Origin: Agarilytica sp045430305 | GTDB taxonomy: Bacteria > Pseudomonadota > Gammaproteobacteria > Pseudomonadales > Cellvibrionaceae | Assembly (NCBI GenBank): GCA_045430305.1 | Contig: JAILXW010000001.1 | Location: 496,001 to 560,000 of the forward strand | Direction: 5' to 3' | Length of the DNA: 64,000 nucleotides | Shown here: piece by piece, positions 1 through 8,638 of the stretch | Position numbering within the stretch: the first letter of the stretch is position 1 | Layout of the letters: each line of letters starts with the position of its first letter | Notes under the pieces: generated by a model | What the model saw: only the letters and a program-made list of their open reading frames with translations | What the model was told of the DNA's origin: nothing | Database searches by the model: none | Translations under genes and position numbers: made by a program

Positions 1-1227
1 GTATACGCGTCAGAGTACTCAAAGGCCTACAAAGACGCTCAAAACTTTGGTTGGTCTCAGGCTCACCCTGAATTCAATTGGCATACATTACGAGACAATA
101 AAACTGCAGAAATTGAAAGACTAAACGGAATTTACGGCAGTATTCTTGAAAACGCAGGGGTCGAGCTTATCAATGGCCACGCCAGCATCCTTGACCCGCA
201 CACGATCCAAGTGGGCGATAAGACCTTCACATCTCAATATATATTGATTGCCGTAGGTGGCTGGCCTAGAAAGCCAAGTTTCAAGGGCGCCGAATACACA
301 ATAAACTCGAACGATATATTTTCGCTGGAAAAATTCCCAAAACGAATTTTAGTACAAGGCGGGGGTTACATCGCGGTCGAATTCGCTGGCATATTTCAGG
401 GCTTGGGGGTTGAAACTGAACTCATATACCGTGGCCCCTTATTTTTACGCGGTTTTGATGAAGAAATTCGCGAATTTGTCGCGAAAGAAGTTGAGAAGAG
501 CGGGGTTAAGCTTAGCTTTCATGCTGATATTGAGGGCATTGAAAAAAATCCTGATGGTTCTCTCAAGGTGTTGCTAAACACAATGGAAGAGCGCGAAGTA
601 GACGCCGTATTTACGGCTGTTGGCCGAGACCCAAAAACAGACGGTTTAGGCTTACAAAATACAAACGTACAATTTAAGTCGAATGGCGCAATAGAAGTAG
701 ATAAAAACTTTCGAACCGCAGAAAAAAGTATTTTTGCTTTAGGCGACGTGATCGGCCGTATGGCATTAACCCCCGTAGCGCTGGCTGAAGGAATGGCGCT
801 CGCCCGGTATCTTTTCGATAAAGAAGATGTAGATCTTGATTACGCCAATATCGCGACAGCCGTTTTTTGTCAGCCTAATATCGCGACGGTCGGGTTAAGT
901 GAGCACGAGGCGTCTACCAGAGGCAGGCCTTTTTCTGTTTACACCAGCGAATTTAAACCACTTAAAAACACGATCAGCGGATCGGATCAACGCTGCTTGA
1001 TGAAGTTACTCGTAGATAAAGAAAGCGATAAAGTAATTGGGGCACAAATGGTGGGCCCAGAGGCCGGTGAGATTATTCAAGGGCTTGCTATTGCGATAAA
1101 GGCGGGGGCTACTAAAGATGATTTTGATAGTACTATAGGTGTGCATCCTACATCTGCTGAAGAGTTTGTAACGATGCGTGAAGCCGTTCGAGAAGTCGAT
1201 GCAGATGGAGTCAAAGGCGATGCCTAA
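1..1227 (+). CDS. gor: Glutathione-disulfide reductase, 5' end outside window
   Basis: Flavoprotein that reduces glutathione disulfide with NADPH in the cytoplasm. The frame is open from base 1, so the gene enters from the left. About 45 residues are missing, including the N-terminal FAD glycine motif and the redox CxxxxC. Visible parts are the NADPH-binding GGGYIAVEFAG, nearby Arg residues expected to bind the NADPH phosphate, the second FAD motif with ALGD near the middle, and the C-terminal dimer/active-site GVHPTSAEEF with the catalytic His-Glu pair. The 408 codons present fit a family length near 450. Mercuric or lipoamide reductases are related, but the C-terminal motif and overall similarity to E. 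coli Gor favour glutathione reductase. Confidence 0.93.
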   Translation, partial: VYASEYSKAYKDAQNFGWSQAHPEFNWHTLRDNKTAEIERLNGIYGSILENAGVELINGHASILDPHTIQVGDKTFTSQYILIAVGGWPRKPSFKGAEYTINSNDIFSLEKFPKRILVQGGGYIAVEFAGIFQGLGVETELIYRGPLFLRGFDEEIREFVAKEVEKSGVKLSFHADIEGIEKNPDGSLKVLLNTMEEREVDAVFTAVGRDPKTDGLGLQNTNVQFKSNGAIEVDKNFRTAEKSIFALGDVIGRMALTPVALAEGMALARYLFDKEDVDLDYANIATAVFCQPNIATVGLSEHEASTRGRPFSVYTSEFKPLKNTISGSDQRCLMKLLVDKESDKVIGAQMVGPEAGEIIQGLAIAIKAGATKDDFDSTIGVHPTSAEEFVTMREAVREVDADGVKGDA

Positions 1228-1246
1228 GGTATAAGCCAACGCCGAA

Positions 1247-1284
1247 GCATAAAAAAAGCGCCATTTCAGGCGCTTTTTTTATGC
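1247..1284. terminator. Bidirectional intrinsic terminator
   Basis: Perfect 16-bp inverted repeat (GCATAAAAAAAGCGCC and its complement) around a 6-base loop. Each arm ends in an A or T run, so it can terminate gor from the left and the convergent small gene from the right. Confidence 0.9.
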
Positions 1285-1297
1285 ACTAAAATCAATA

Positions 1298-1516
1298 TTA
1301 TCGATATAGTTTGTTGTTGCTAAAGTCTGCTTCTCTTTCAACCGGGCGATATTTACGAAGTTTTTCAGCAATATTTTTTTTCATGGTGGCTTCATCAGCC
1401 ACTTGCTCAATGAAGCGCTTAGCCGCAGCGTTCATCTCTTCGCTATTTTCGGCTAGTTCAACCGTAGGGCAGTCGCTTTCTTCTGGATATTTGTTCTTTT
1501 TAAATAGCGTTAACAT
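1298..1516 (-). CDS. Small charged hypothetical protein
   Basis: A 72-residue, hydrophilic, Lys/Glu-rich protein with no signal peptide, membrane segment or motif that I recognise. It probably folds as helices (long Glu/Ala/Lys stretch in the middle). It is convergent with gor across the bidirectional terminator, which supports it being a transcribed unit. A weak AAGG lies upstream of the ATG. A plus-strand frame over the same DNA (1311-1658) encodes an unlikely Ser/Phe-rich product and is taken as a shadow. Function unknown. Confidence 0.6.
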   Translation of the reverse strand: MLTLFKKNKYPEESDCPTVELAENSEEMNAAAKRFIEQVADEATMKKNIAEKLRKYRPVEREADFSNNKLYR

Positions 1517-2066
1517 GGTTTTGCCTTCAATATTTCGTTGTTGTACGAATATAATTATTATTTATGTCGCTCTATTTGAACGTTGGGTCAATTTTATACA
1601 AAAACGACTTCTACGTGTGCGTTTTTTGTCAAAAAAAATACCTGTTTCACAAGTTTAAATAGTAACAATGTATTAAATCATTTAAATTCGGCCTCATACT
1701 AAAGCCTTAGCACTTTCTAGATCGATTCTGTCGAATCTGCTAACTTCGGTGCCAAAAAGCATTAGATACCTAATTCGATCAAACTAAAAAGACTCTAAGC
1801 GCCAATTGTTAGGCGGGTACGGCTGAATAGGGTTTATGACGTTTTACGTGCCAAATAGGTGTTAGCCTTGGTTTTACGCTTGCAGCGTCAAATGTCACAT
1901 GTGGTAGAGCGAAGTGTTCACTCCTGGGCGCCCAAGGTAACCGTTTAGCCCGAATCTTCGGCTAGTTTGTGACCTAACCGGTATTGAGAAACGACTTTGC
2001 AAGGGGTGGGCTTGCCGGAGCTAAAGTGAGAGCGTAATTATCTCCCAATAAACTGATTTAAATCTG
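1517..2066. other. 550-bp intergenic region, nothing firm
   Basis: No convincing gene or RNA was found. The left part is AT-rich and would carry the promoter of the minus-strand small gene. The right part (about 1790-2040) is more GC-balanced, with short imperfect dyads (for example near 1945-1966) and a GTTAGGC at 1808-1814 resembling part of an integron attC core. No full attC fold could be assembled. Confidence 0.4.
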
Positions 2067-3170
2067 GTGAACCAAATCGATCAAGTTCGAAATCTTACTA
2101 CTAAGTCCGGTCTTTTCTATACTACGCGTCTTATCTTACTCTGTTGTTTATACAATAGCGCTCTAAGCCTATTCAGTACCCTGGCAATAGCAGAGGGGCC
2201 TCTAATAGTTAAGCCTGATTCAGTTAAGTCCGCGGCAAAAGATACCAGTGGTTTTGGTACAGACAACAGCCCCCCGCGTCAAAACGAGAAAGCGGCAGTC
2301 ACTACGAATGTGTTTCTAGACAAGCAACGTGAAATAGTTGCTAACCAATTTCTTGATATGAGCGATGCGCTAGACCGCTGGGTGTCTCGGCGTGATCGTA
2401 TAAACAAAAAAGATAATAATAGTTATCTCATTCTAAATTTTAATAGCGTACTTTCAGATGCTGGCGAACAGGAATACAAGGCGCGATTAAATGCAAAAAT
2501 CGACCTCCCTAACTCTGAGGATAGATTCAAACTCATTTTTGAATCAGACCCCGAGGAAGATGCTTCGCCGCAAGACAATGAAAGAAGCGGGAAGATTGGA
2601 AACGAACAGCTGGCGGAAGACAATGCCATCGCGAGCCTTGAATACTCATTACAGAAAAAAGAGTTCCAGTGGCGGGGCGCACTAGATATTGGCTCCCGCT
2701 TAAACCTCCCTCCAGACGCGTTTGTTCGGCTTAAAATTAAAAAGAAAACCCAATTAGGGAATAAGTGGTTTTCTAAAACAGCATTTGATTTCCCTTGGTT
2801 TGCACAAGAAGGCGCAAAGCCTTCTGCAAGGCAAAGCTTTAGCTATTCCTTTACGCCAAATGTGAGTTTTCGTAATGTGACGCATGTAAAATACAGTGCG
2901 CAAGAATCGTTACGGGAGTCTTATTTAAGTTTTCAAATCAATCATCAATGGTCAGAACACTTGGTGATGGAATATAAGCTCGGTGCCTATGGTGATAGTG
3001 AAAGCCACAACGAAACCAGTGCTTATTTCGCACAGATTGGTTTTAGGCAGCACATTTACGGTGATTGGATGTTTCTTCGATTGGTACCAGAGGTAGTGTA
3101 CCCCCGTGAATTTGATTGGCGTGCGCAGCATGCAATAACAATTTCTTTACAAGCACTGTATTCAAACTAG
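2067..3170 (+). CDS. Putative exported outer-membrane or periplasmic protein
   Basis: A 367-residue protein of unknown function. The N-terminus has a hydrophobic stretch (about residues 17-42, ending AIAEG) that looks like a signal peptide after an unusually long n-region. Residues about 110-160 and 190-360 alternate polar and aromatic residues in short strands (for example YLSFQINHQW, FLRLVPEVVY), as in a beta-barrel envelope protein. The assigned start is GTG with no good Shine-Dalgarno sequence. No in-frame ATG lies near, so the start is uncertain. It ends just before the btuB promoter but on present evidence is a separate transcription unit. Confidence 0.6.
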   Translation: MNQIDQVRNLTTKSGLFYTTRLILLCCLYNSALSLFSTLAIAEGPLIVKPDSVKSAAKDTSGFGTDNSPPRQNEKAAVTTNVFLDKQREIVANQFLDMSDALDRWVSRRDRINKKDNNSYLILNFNSVLSDAGEQEYKARLNAKIDLPNSEDRFKLIFESDPEEDASPQDNERSGKIGNEQLAEDNAIASLEYSLQKKEFQWRGALDIGSRLNLPPDAFVRLKIKKKTQLGNKWFSKTAFDFPWFAQEGAKPSARQSFSYSFTPNVSFRNVTHVKYSAQESLRESYLSFQINHQWSEHLVMEYKLGAYGDSESHNETSAYFAQIGFRQHIYGDWMFLRLVPEVVYPREFDWRAQHAITISLQALYSN

Positions 3171-3211
3171 ACCGAAACCCTCGTCGGTAAGGCGTCTAAA
3201 AGTTATAGTTC

Positions 3212-3240
3212 TTGACGTTGTTACCCTTAAGACATAAAGT
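3212..3240 (+). promoter_or_regulatory. Sigma-70 promoter of the B12 operon
   Basis: TTGACG (3212-3217), a 17-base spacer and TAAAGT (3235-3240). The predicted start near 3247 coincides with the 5' edge of the cobalamin riboswitch. Confidence 0.6.
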
Positions 3241-3244
3241 GCGC

Positions 3245-3395
3245 GCTGCCTGTGGTTCTCACTGCATTATTTTTCAAATTTAATAGTGCGAGTTAAATGG
3301 GAAGTTTGGTGAAATTCCAACGCTGCCCCCGCAACGGTTAAGTCTTACGCTAGTAATAGCCTCATAGACCAAGCCCGATACCAGCCTCAAGCATG
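3245..3395 (+). promoter_or_regulatory. Cobalamin riboswitch (AdoCbl-type aptamer)
   Basis: The conserved core is present in order: a GGTGAAATTCC-type segment near 3308, CGCTGCCCCCGCAACGGTTA (the B12 box, 3321-3340) and AAGCCCGATACCAGCC at 3371-3386. It lies between a sigma-70 promoter and btuB, the classical position. Binding of adenosylcobalamin is expected to reduce btuB expression, and possibly the whole downstream salvage operon. Exact aptamer ends are approximate. Confidence 0.93.
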
Positions 3396-3492
3396 TTCAA
3401 TGATGGAGCGGAGGGCTTTCCATCCAGGGCGATCTGTGATTCTTCCAGCGCTATCTGGTGCTGGTGTACACCTTTCTTCCTCGCGATGCCTC

Positions 3493-3524
3493 CCTCAATT
3501 GCTTAACTTAAATAGCTATTGAGG
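3493..3524 (+). promoter_or_regulatory. Hairpin sequestering the btuB ribosome binding site
   Basis: CCTCAATTGCT (3493-3503) pairs with AGCTATTGAGG (3514-3524), with one mismatch and a 10-base loop. The right arm ends in GAGG, the Shine-Dalgarno sequence 5 bases before the btuB ATG. A further hairpin (CCAGCGC with GTGCTGG) precedes it. No U-tract terminator is seen, so the riboswitch probably acts on translation. Confidence 0.6.
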
Positions 3525-3529
3525 CTTAT

Positions 3530-5341
3530 ATGAAATCTTTTTTTAAACCTTTAGTATTACTTTCTTTTTCTATTTCCCCACTCGTTAATGCGTCAGACCA
3601 GTACGAACAGGTCGTAGTGTCTGCCTCGTTAACGGAAACCACCACCTTCGACGTACTTGGGTCTGCAAGCGTTGTTAGCGCTGAAGATATCGTTCGAGTT
3701 CAACCTATAGACTTAGCCGATATACTCGACAAACAAGCCGGGTTAGATATCTCAAAACGGGGAGGAAGCCTTTCCAGCACAAGTCTTTTTCTTAGAGGTT
3801 CGAACAATGGTCATACCGTTATACTCATTAATGGCCAGCGTTTTAATAGTGCTACGCTTGGCGAAAGTCAGTTTGCGTTAATCGACCCTGAGCAGATTGA
3901 ACGTGTCGAAGTTGTTCGTGGTGGGCGTTCATCGCTATACGGAACTGATGCCATAGGCGGTGTCGTGAATATTATTACAAAACGCCCAGCAGATGAGATG
4001 CAGGGATTTGTGGCCGGCCAATATGGAAGCTTTAACACCGGAAAAGCAAGTGCTGGCATAAGTAATCGTGTTGGTGCTTTGGGGTATCAGTTTTCTTTAT
4101 CTGGTGAAGTTTCCGATGGAATAGATAATCTGGTCGATGACGAAGACTTTAATGACGATGAAGACGCTTATGAAATATTTAACTTCAACACATTTTTAGA
4201 TTACCAGATCAATGAACAGTTTAATCTGAATTTTTCGCACCTCGAATCCCAAAGCGAATCTGAATACGATAATTCCTCCGGTTCCGAGCCGTTCACTGAG
4301 AACACCCTTCGAGTTTCTACCTTTGATATCGATGCGTCATTTTTGGACTCATTACAATCTACTTTTTCAGCGTCACAATCCCTAGACAACTCAATTACGA
4401 AGGATCGCCAGGCAAGGAATTCAGAAAGTGAAATTGAGACTTCTCGAAGCATTGCAAAATGGACAAACTATTTTTCTCCTACCGAACATTCCACATTCAT
4501 TTTTGGTGCGGAACACCTAGACGAACATGTGTCGGGCGACACGACATACGATGAAGACGATCGTTATACTACCGCTGGTTTTTTTCAATATGAAGGCGCA
4601 GCTCACGTAATGGATGTACAAATTGGAGGGCGACACGACGAAAGTTCTGATTACGGCAGTATTTTTACTTATACCGCAGGCCTAGGCGTTAACCCTGTCG
4701 ACAATATTCGCCTGTATTCAACCTACTCAGAGGGCTTCAAAGCGCCGACCTTCAATGATTTGTACTGGCCAGGCTTAGGTAACAGCGAACTACAACCAGA
4801 ACAATCTACTTCACGCGAAATCGGAGCGAAACTTAAGTTAGCTAAGTTTTTTACCGAAGTTGCATTGTACAACAACGATGTGAAAGACCTTATTGAGTGG
4901 GCACAAGACTCTGAAGGAACCTGGTTGCCTAGCAACGTCGCTTCTGCATCACTTAAAGGCCACGATATAATGCTCGGATACACCGAAGGGTTTATTCAAT
5001 TTAAAATGAATTACTCCCGTGCGGATGCCCGAGATAACTCAGACAATACGCGCCTGGGGAATCGCGCCAAACACAAACTGTCTATCGACCTTAGTGGCAA
5101 CGTAGAGAAGCTTACTACGGGTGTGATATTTCGAACGCAAAGTGATCGTGAGGCAACTGGGTTTATGGCTGAAAACGCCGCTGGCTACGCCGTTTATGAT
5201 ATTTACGCCAGCTTCGAAATTGGGTCGGGCTTAAGTACGAGCGTAAAGGTCAATAACGCATTTGACCGCGACTATCAATACGATGAGCGATACAATGCCG
5301 AAGGTAGAAATGTAAGCGCTAAACTGAGCTACACCTTCTAG
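3530..5341 (+). CDS. btuB: TonB-dependent vitamin B12 receptor BtuB
   Basis: Outer-membrane TonB-dependent transporter for cobalamins and other corrinoids, 603 residues. It has a signal peptide (about residues 1-21, ending NASDQ), a TonB box (EQVVVSAS), a plug domain with RGGRSSLYGTDAIGGVVNI near residues 129-148, a 22-strand-type barrel and a C-terminal aromatic residue (KLSYTF) typical of BAM substrates. An acidic Asp/Glu-rich loop (about residues 200-215) may bind calcium, as in E. coli BtuB. It is first in the B12 operon, controlled by the upstream riboswitch and SD-hiding hairpin. Confidence 0.93.
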   Translation: MKSFFKPLVLLSFSISPLVNASDQYEQVVVSASLTETTTFDVLGSASVVSAEDIVRVQPIDLADILDKQAGLDISKRGGSLSSTSLFLRGSNNGHTVILINGQRFNSATLGESQFALIDPEQIERVEVVRGGRSSLYGTDAIGGVVNIITKRPADEMQGFVAGQYGSFNTGKASAGISNRVGALGYQFSLSGEVSDGIDNLVDDEDFNDDEDAYEIFNFNTFLDYQINEQFNLNFSHLESQSESEYDNSSGSEPFTENTLRVSTFDIDASFLDSLQSTFSASQSLDNSITKDRQARNSESEIETSRSIAKWTNYFSPTEHSTFIFGAEHLDEHVSGDTTYDEDDRYTTAGFFQYEGAAHVMDVQIGGRHDESSDYGSIFTYTAGLGVNPVDNIRLYSTYSEGFKAPTFNDLYWPGLGNSELQPEQSTSREIGAKLKLAKFFTEVALYNNDVKDLIEWAQDSEGTWLPSNVASASLKGHDIMLGYTEGFIQFKMNYSRADARDNSDNTRLGNRAKHKLSIDLSGNVEKLTTGVIFRTQSDREATGFMAENAAGYAVYDIYASFEIGSGLSTSVKVNNAFDRDYQYDERYNAEGRNVSAKLSYTF

Positions 5342-5376
5342 CTCCAGAAATCACATCTTTAAATAGGGCAATCGCC

Positions 5377-6018
5377 ATGTCAGATGAAAACGACCCAAAC
5401 GCTGCTAGTTCTAGTGATCAAAAAAAGGATGCTAAACATAAAGCCTCCATGGAAAAACAAAAGGCCAAAGTTGATCAGCGTATTGAACAAGCGGATATTG
5501 AGCGCGGTGTCGCGATCTTGCTTACCGGGAATGGCAAAGGGAAATCCAGCTCTGCTTTCGGTATGGTGATGCGCGCCTTGGGTTACGGCCACAATGTGGC
5601 AGTAATCCAATTTATTAAGGGCGAACAGCTTTCCGGCGAAGAAATGTATGTTCGAGACACGTGTCCACACGTCCAATTTTATCAAATGGGTACGGGCTTT
5701 ACTTGGAATACGCAAGATCGCAGCGGCGATATTGCTGCTGCAGAACGTACCTGGGAAGTCGCCTCGAAAGCACTTGCAGATAACGCGATTGATTTAGTGG
5801 TGCTCGATGAATTAACTTACATGCTCGCATATGACTATTTAAATAAGGATGCCGTTGTTGATGCAATCAAAAATCGCCCCGTTGAACAGAGTGTGATTGT
5901 TACCGGCCGGGGCGGGGGTAGCGAGCTTCGTGAGGTAATGGACACTGTTTCAGAAATTAAAGATATCAAGCATGCATTTAAAGCGGGAATAAAGGCTCGA
6001 AAAGGTGTGGATTACTAA
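5377..6018 (+). CDS. cobO: Cob(I)yrinic acid a,c-diamide adenosyltransferase
   Basis: ATP:corrinoid adenosyltransferase of the CobO/BtuR/CobA type. It attaches the 5'-deoxyadenosyl group to cobalt of incoming corrinoids in the cytoplasm. It has 213 residues, with a charged N-terminal extension (about 1-40), the P-loop GNGKGKSS at residues 51-58 and the Walker-B-like LVVLDELTYML near residue 145. Family length is about 195-215. It lies 35 bp after btuB and 9 bp before cobQ, in one operon. Adenosylation is needed before amidation and nucleotide-loop assembly by the downstream enzymes. Confidence 0.93.
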   Translation: MSDENDPNAASSSDQKKDAKHKASMEKQKAKVDQRIEQADIERGVAILLTGNGKGKSSSAFGMVMRALGYGHNVAVIQFIKGEQLSGEEMYVRDTCPHVQFYQMGTGFTWNTQDRSGDIAAAERTWEVASKALADNAIDLVVLDELTYMLAYDYLNKDAVVDAIKNRPVEQSVIVTGRGGGSELREVMDTVSEIKDIKHAFKAGIKARKGVDY

Positions 6019-6027
6019 TTTTACATT

Positions 6028-7605
6028 ATGCACTTTTCAAAAACGCTCATGATACAAGGCACGACGACTGACGCAGGGAAGTCTACCCTTGTGTCCGGTC
6101 TTTGCCGCGTTTTAAAAAATCAAGGCGTAAGAGTCGCACCCTTTAAACCTCAAAATATGGCGCTTAATAGCGCTGTCACCAGTGATGGTGCTGAAATTGG
6201 TCGTGCGCAGGCAGTACAAGCTGCAGCTGCCGGGCTCGACCCTCATTCAGATATGAACCCCATCTTGATTAAACCGGCTAGCGATACGGGTGCACAAATT
6301 ATTGTCCAAGGCAAAGTGTTCGGAAATATCAATGCAATGGAATATCAGGGGTTTAAAAACAAAGCAATGGATTTTGTGTTGGAATCGTATGAAAGATTAC
6401 ATCATCAGTATGAAGCGGTGGTGGTGGAGGGGGCAGGTAGCCCAGCTGAAATCAACCTACGTGAAAACGATGTCGCGAACATGGGCTTTGCTGAAGCAGT
6501 CGATTGCCCCGTGGTCTTGGTGGCCGACATAGATAAAGGCGGCGTATTCGCACATATTGTCGGTACCTTATCGCTACTCAGTCAATCCGAACAAGATCGT
6601 ATCGTCGGTTTTGTCATTAATAAATTTCGTGGCGATATTAAATTACTAGAGTCTGGCTTGACGTGGTTGGAAGAAAAAACAAAAAAACCTGTGTTGGGCG
6701 TTCTCCCTTATATACCCGATCTTCAAATTGAATCCGAAGATGCAATTTCCACTGTCGATTTTGATTCAAACGAAAACGACCTTACCCAAACAAAAAATAC
6801 TAACGAAAAATGCAACCTTAGCTCAACAATAAAAAACAGGCTGCGTGTTGTAATACCTGTTCTTCCCCGCATTAGCAATCACACTGATTTCGATGTGTTG
6901 CGATATCACCCAGACATCGAGGTAGAATTCAAAAAAGAAGCCGGGCATACACTGAAGGCCGACGTTGTAATTTTGCCAGGCAGCAAAGCCGTTATCGATG
7001 ATTTAGATTGGCTTATAAAAAACGGTTGGAACGACGCTATTGCGCAACACCTTCGTTACGGCGGGAAAGTGATCGGGATTTGCGGCGGTTATCAAATGCT
7101 TGGTCGAAGCATATCTGATCCCGAACAGGTGGAGTCTCAGCGATCAGAGTCAACAGGGCTTGGTTACCTTCCCGTAACAACGATTATGAGTTCCGAGAAG
7201 CAACTCAAACAACGTAACGCGTATCTTAGAAGAAGCGACGGTAGCGATGTTGAATTATCTGGCTATGAAATACATCAGGGTGTTAGTTCGCTAGTAGCGG
7301 ATGAACAAGCGTCCTATGTTATACGCTATAACGATGGTGATTGCCTTGCCGTCGATGGCGTTTTTAGTGGCGATGATCAAGTTTTTGGATGTTATCTACA
7401 TGGTTTATTTGATAAGCCTGGCGCGCTTGAATATTTTCTTGAATGGGCTCGTCCGGGTTTGTTTAAAGATAGTGAAAGAGAAACGTGCGTCGATATTGAA
7501 ACGCTTCGTGAACGCGCTTTCGATAATTTAGCAGAATCAATCGAACAGCATATTGACTTAGAGCAACTCACGAAGCTCAGTGGAGTTCGTTTTGTCTCGC
7601 GGTAA
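6028..7605 (+). CDS. cobQ: Cobyric acid synthase (glutamine-hydrolysing)
   Basis: CobQ/CbiP amidates four peripheral carboxylates of adenosylcobyrinic a,c-diamide using glutamine and ATP, giving adenosylcobyric acid. It has 525 residues. The N-terminal ATP-binding domain has GTTTDAGKST (about 11-20). The C-terminal class-I-like glutaminase domain has the nucleophile Cys352 (GICGGYQMLG) and His458 (GCYLHGLFD). An Asn/Thr-rich, poorly conserved insert lies between the domains (about residues 245-270). Its end overlaps the start of btuC by 26 bp. Its presence with cobO lets the cell use early intermediates such as cobyrinic acid a,c-diamide as well as cobinamide. Confidence 0.94.
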   Translation: MHFSKTLMIQGTTTDAGKSTLVSGLCRVLKNQGVRVAPFKPQNMALNSAVTSDGAEIGRAQAVQAAAAGLDPHSDMNPILIKPASDTGAQIIVQGKVFGNINAMEYQGFKNKAMDFVLESYERLHHQYEAVVVEGAGSPAEINLRENDVANMGFAEAVDCPVVLVADIDKGGVFAHIVGTLSLLSQSEQDRIVGFVINKFRGDIKLLESGLTWLEEKTKKPVLGVLPYIPDLQIESEDAISTVDFDSNENDLTQTKNTNEKCNLSSTIKNRLRVVIPVLPRISNHTDFDVLRYHPDIEVEFKKEAGHTLKADVVILPGSKAVIDDLDWLIKNGWNDAIAQHLRYGGKVIGICGGYQMLGRSISDPEQVESQRSESTGLGYLPVTTIMSSEKQLKQRNAYLRRSDGSDVELSGYEIHQGVSSLVADEQASYVIRYNDGDCLAVDGVFSGDDQVFGCYLHGLFDKPGALEYFLEWARPGLFKDSERETCVDIETLRERAFDNLAESIEQHIDLEQLTKLSGVRFVSR

Positions 7606-8638
7606 TGTAGCGCCTAAAGCAGATGCACGTTATGTTTCCACAAAAACACTACTTCTCTGCGCGTTGTTTCTGCTGCCTATAGTGAGTTTTTTGTCGCTCT
7701 ATTTCGGTGCTGTTAGTGTGTCTCTCTCCGAAATTGTGAGTTACCTAAGCGGAGATACACTTTCTATTTCATCGATGATCCTCCATGAACTACGTGTGCC
7801 AAGAGTATTACTTGCTATTGGCATCGGTGCATTACTTGCCAGCTGTGGTGCGGTGACACAGGGGCTTTTTCGTAATCCGCTAGCGGACCCATTTTTAATA
7901 GGGGTAGGGGCAGGGGCCACGGCAGGCGCAAGTGTCACCATCGTACTGATGGCCCAAATTCAAGGCGATTTTTTAGGTTTATCCTTTGTTTCGTTGGGTG
8001 CCTTAATAGGTGGTGCAATCGCTGTGTTCTTTGTTCACCGACTGTCGAGTAGCCCCGAGGGAACGTCAGTGGCAACTATGTTGTTGGCTGGGGTTGCCAT
8101 TACATTTTTGGCGGGAAGTTTGTCGAGCATATTAGAATTTTTTGCCGATAACGATATGTTGCGGCGCCTAAGCTTCTGGAAAATGGGAGGGCTTGATACT
8201 GCAAATTATTCAAGTCTTACACTGGTCGCCATCACATGTTGCATCGTGTTTATATTGTTGCCTCGCTATGCGCGTATTCTAGACGCTTTACTTCTTGGTG
8301 AATCTGAAGCGCGACACTTGGGTATTGATACTACCCGCGTAAAAACACAATTGATATTAATCGTTGCTGCAGGTGTCGGAGTTTCAGTAGCGGTCGCGGG
8401 CACTATCGCTTTTATTGGTTTGATTGTGCCGCATATGGTGCGTTCGCTCATTGGCCCCAGTCATCGATATTTACTTCCAATCAGTGCATTAACCGGCGGA
8501 ATATTACTTGTGGTTGCCGATGCCTTTTCTCGTACCGTGATCGCGCCAAGCGAAATTCCTGTAGGGTTTATGACATCACTTATCGGTGTTCCGGTATTTA
8601 TCTCTCTGTTAACACGCAGGCGAAGTTATGTCTTCTGA
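7580..8638 (+). CDS. btuC: Vitamin B12 ABC transporter permease BtuC
   Basis: Inner-membrane permease of the FecCD/BtuC family, 352 residues, with about ten hydrophobic segments. Family landmarks are GALLASCGAVTQGLFRNPLA near residue 75, GTSVATMLLAG (about 160) and the coupling region GTIAFIGLIVPHMVR near residue 275. It lies inside cobQ at its 5' end and overlaps btuD by 11 bp, so translation is probably coupled. The start is GTG at 7580, or possibly TTG at 7592. Siderophore permeases share the fold; the operon makes B12 the likely substrate. Confidence 0.88.
   Translation: MEFVLSRGNVAPKADARYVSTKTLLLCALFLLPIVSFLSLYFGAVSVSLSEIVSYLSGDTLSISSMILHELRVPRVLLAIGIGALLASCGAVTQGLFRNPLADPFLIGVGAGATAGASVTIVLMAQIQGDFLGLSFVSLGALIGGAIAVFFVHRLSSSPEGTSVATMLLAGVAITFLAGSLSSILEFFADNDMLRRLSFWKMGGLDTANYSSLTLVAITCCIVFILLPRYARILDALLLGESEARHLGIDTTRVKTQLILIVAAGVGVSVAVAGTIAFIGLIVPHMVRSLIGPSHRYLLPISALTGGILLVVADAFSRTVIAPSEIPVGFMTSLIGVPVFISLLTRRRSYVF

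Noticed and set aside
1..1227. Possibility that the flavoprotein is the missing mercuric reductase
   Set aside because: The C-terminus ends in the glutathione-reductase HPTSAEE region and lacks the MerA C-terminal Cys pair; it is also about 50 kb away from mer.
1311..1658. 115-residue plus-strand frame opposite the small charged protein
   Set aside because: Product is Ser/Phe-rich with no start signal; the minus-strand gene is better supported by the terminator layout.
1791..1817. attC-like GTTAGGC segment suggesting an integron cassette
   Set aside because: Only one core half is present; no matching partner core, no stem-loop of attC size and no integrase gene nearby.
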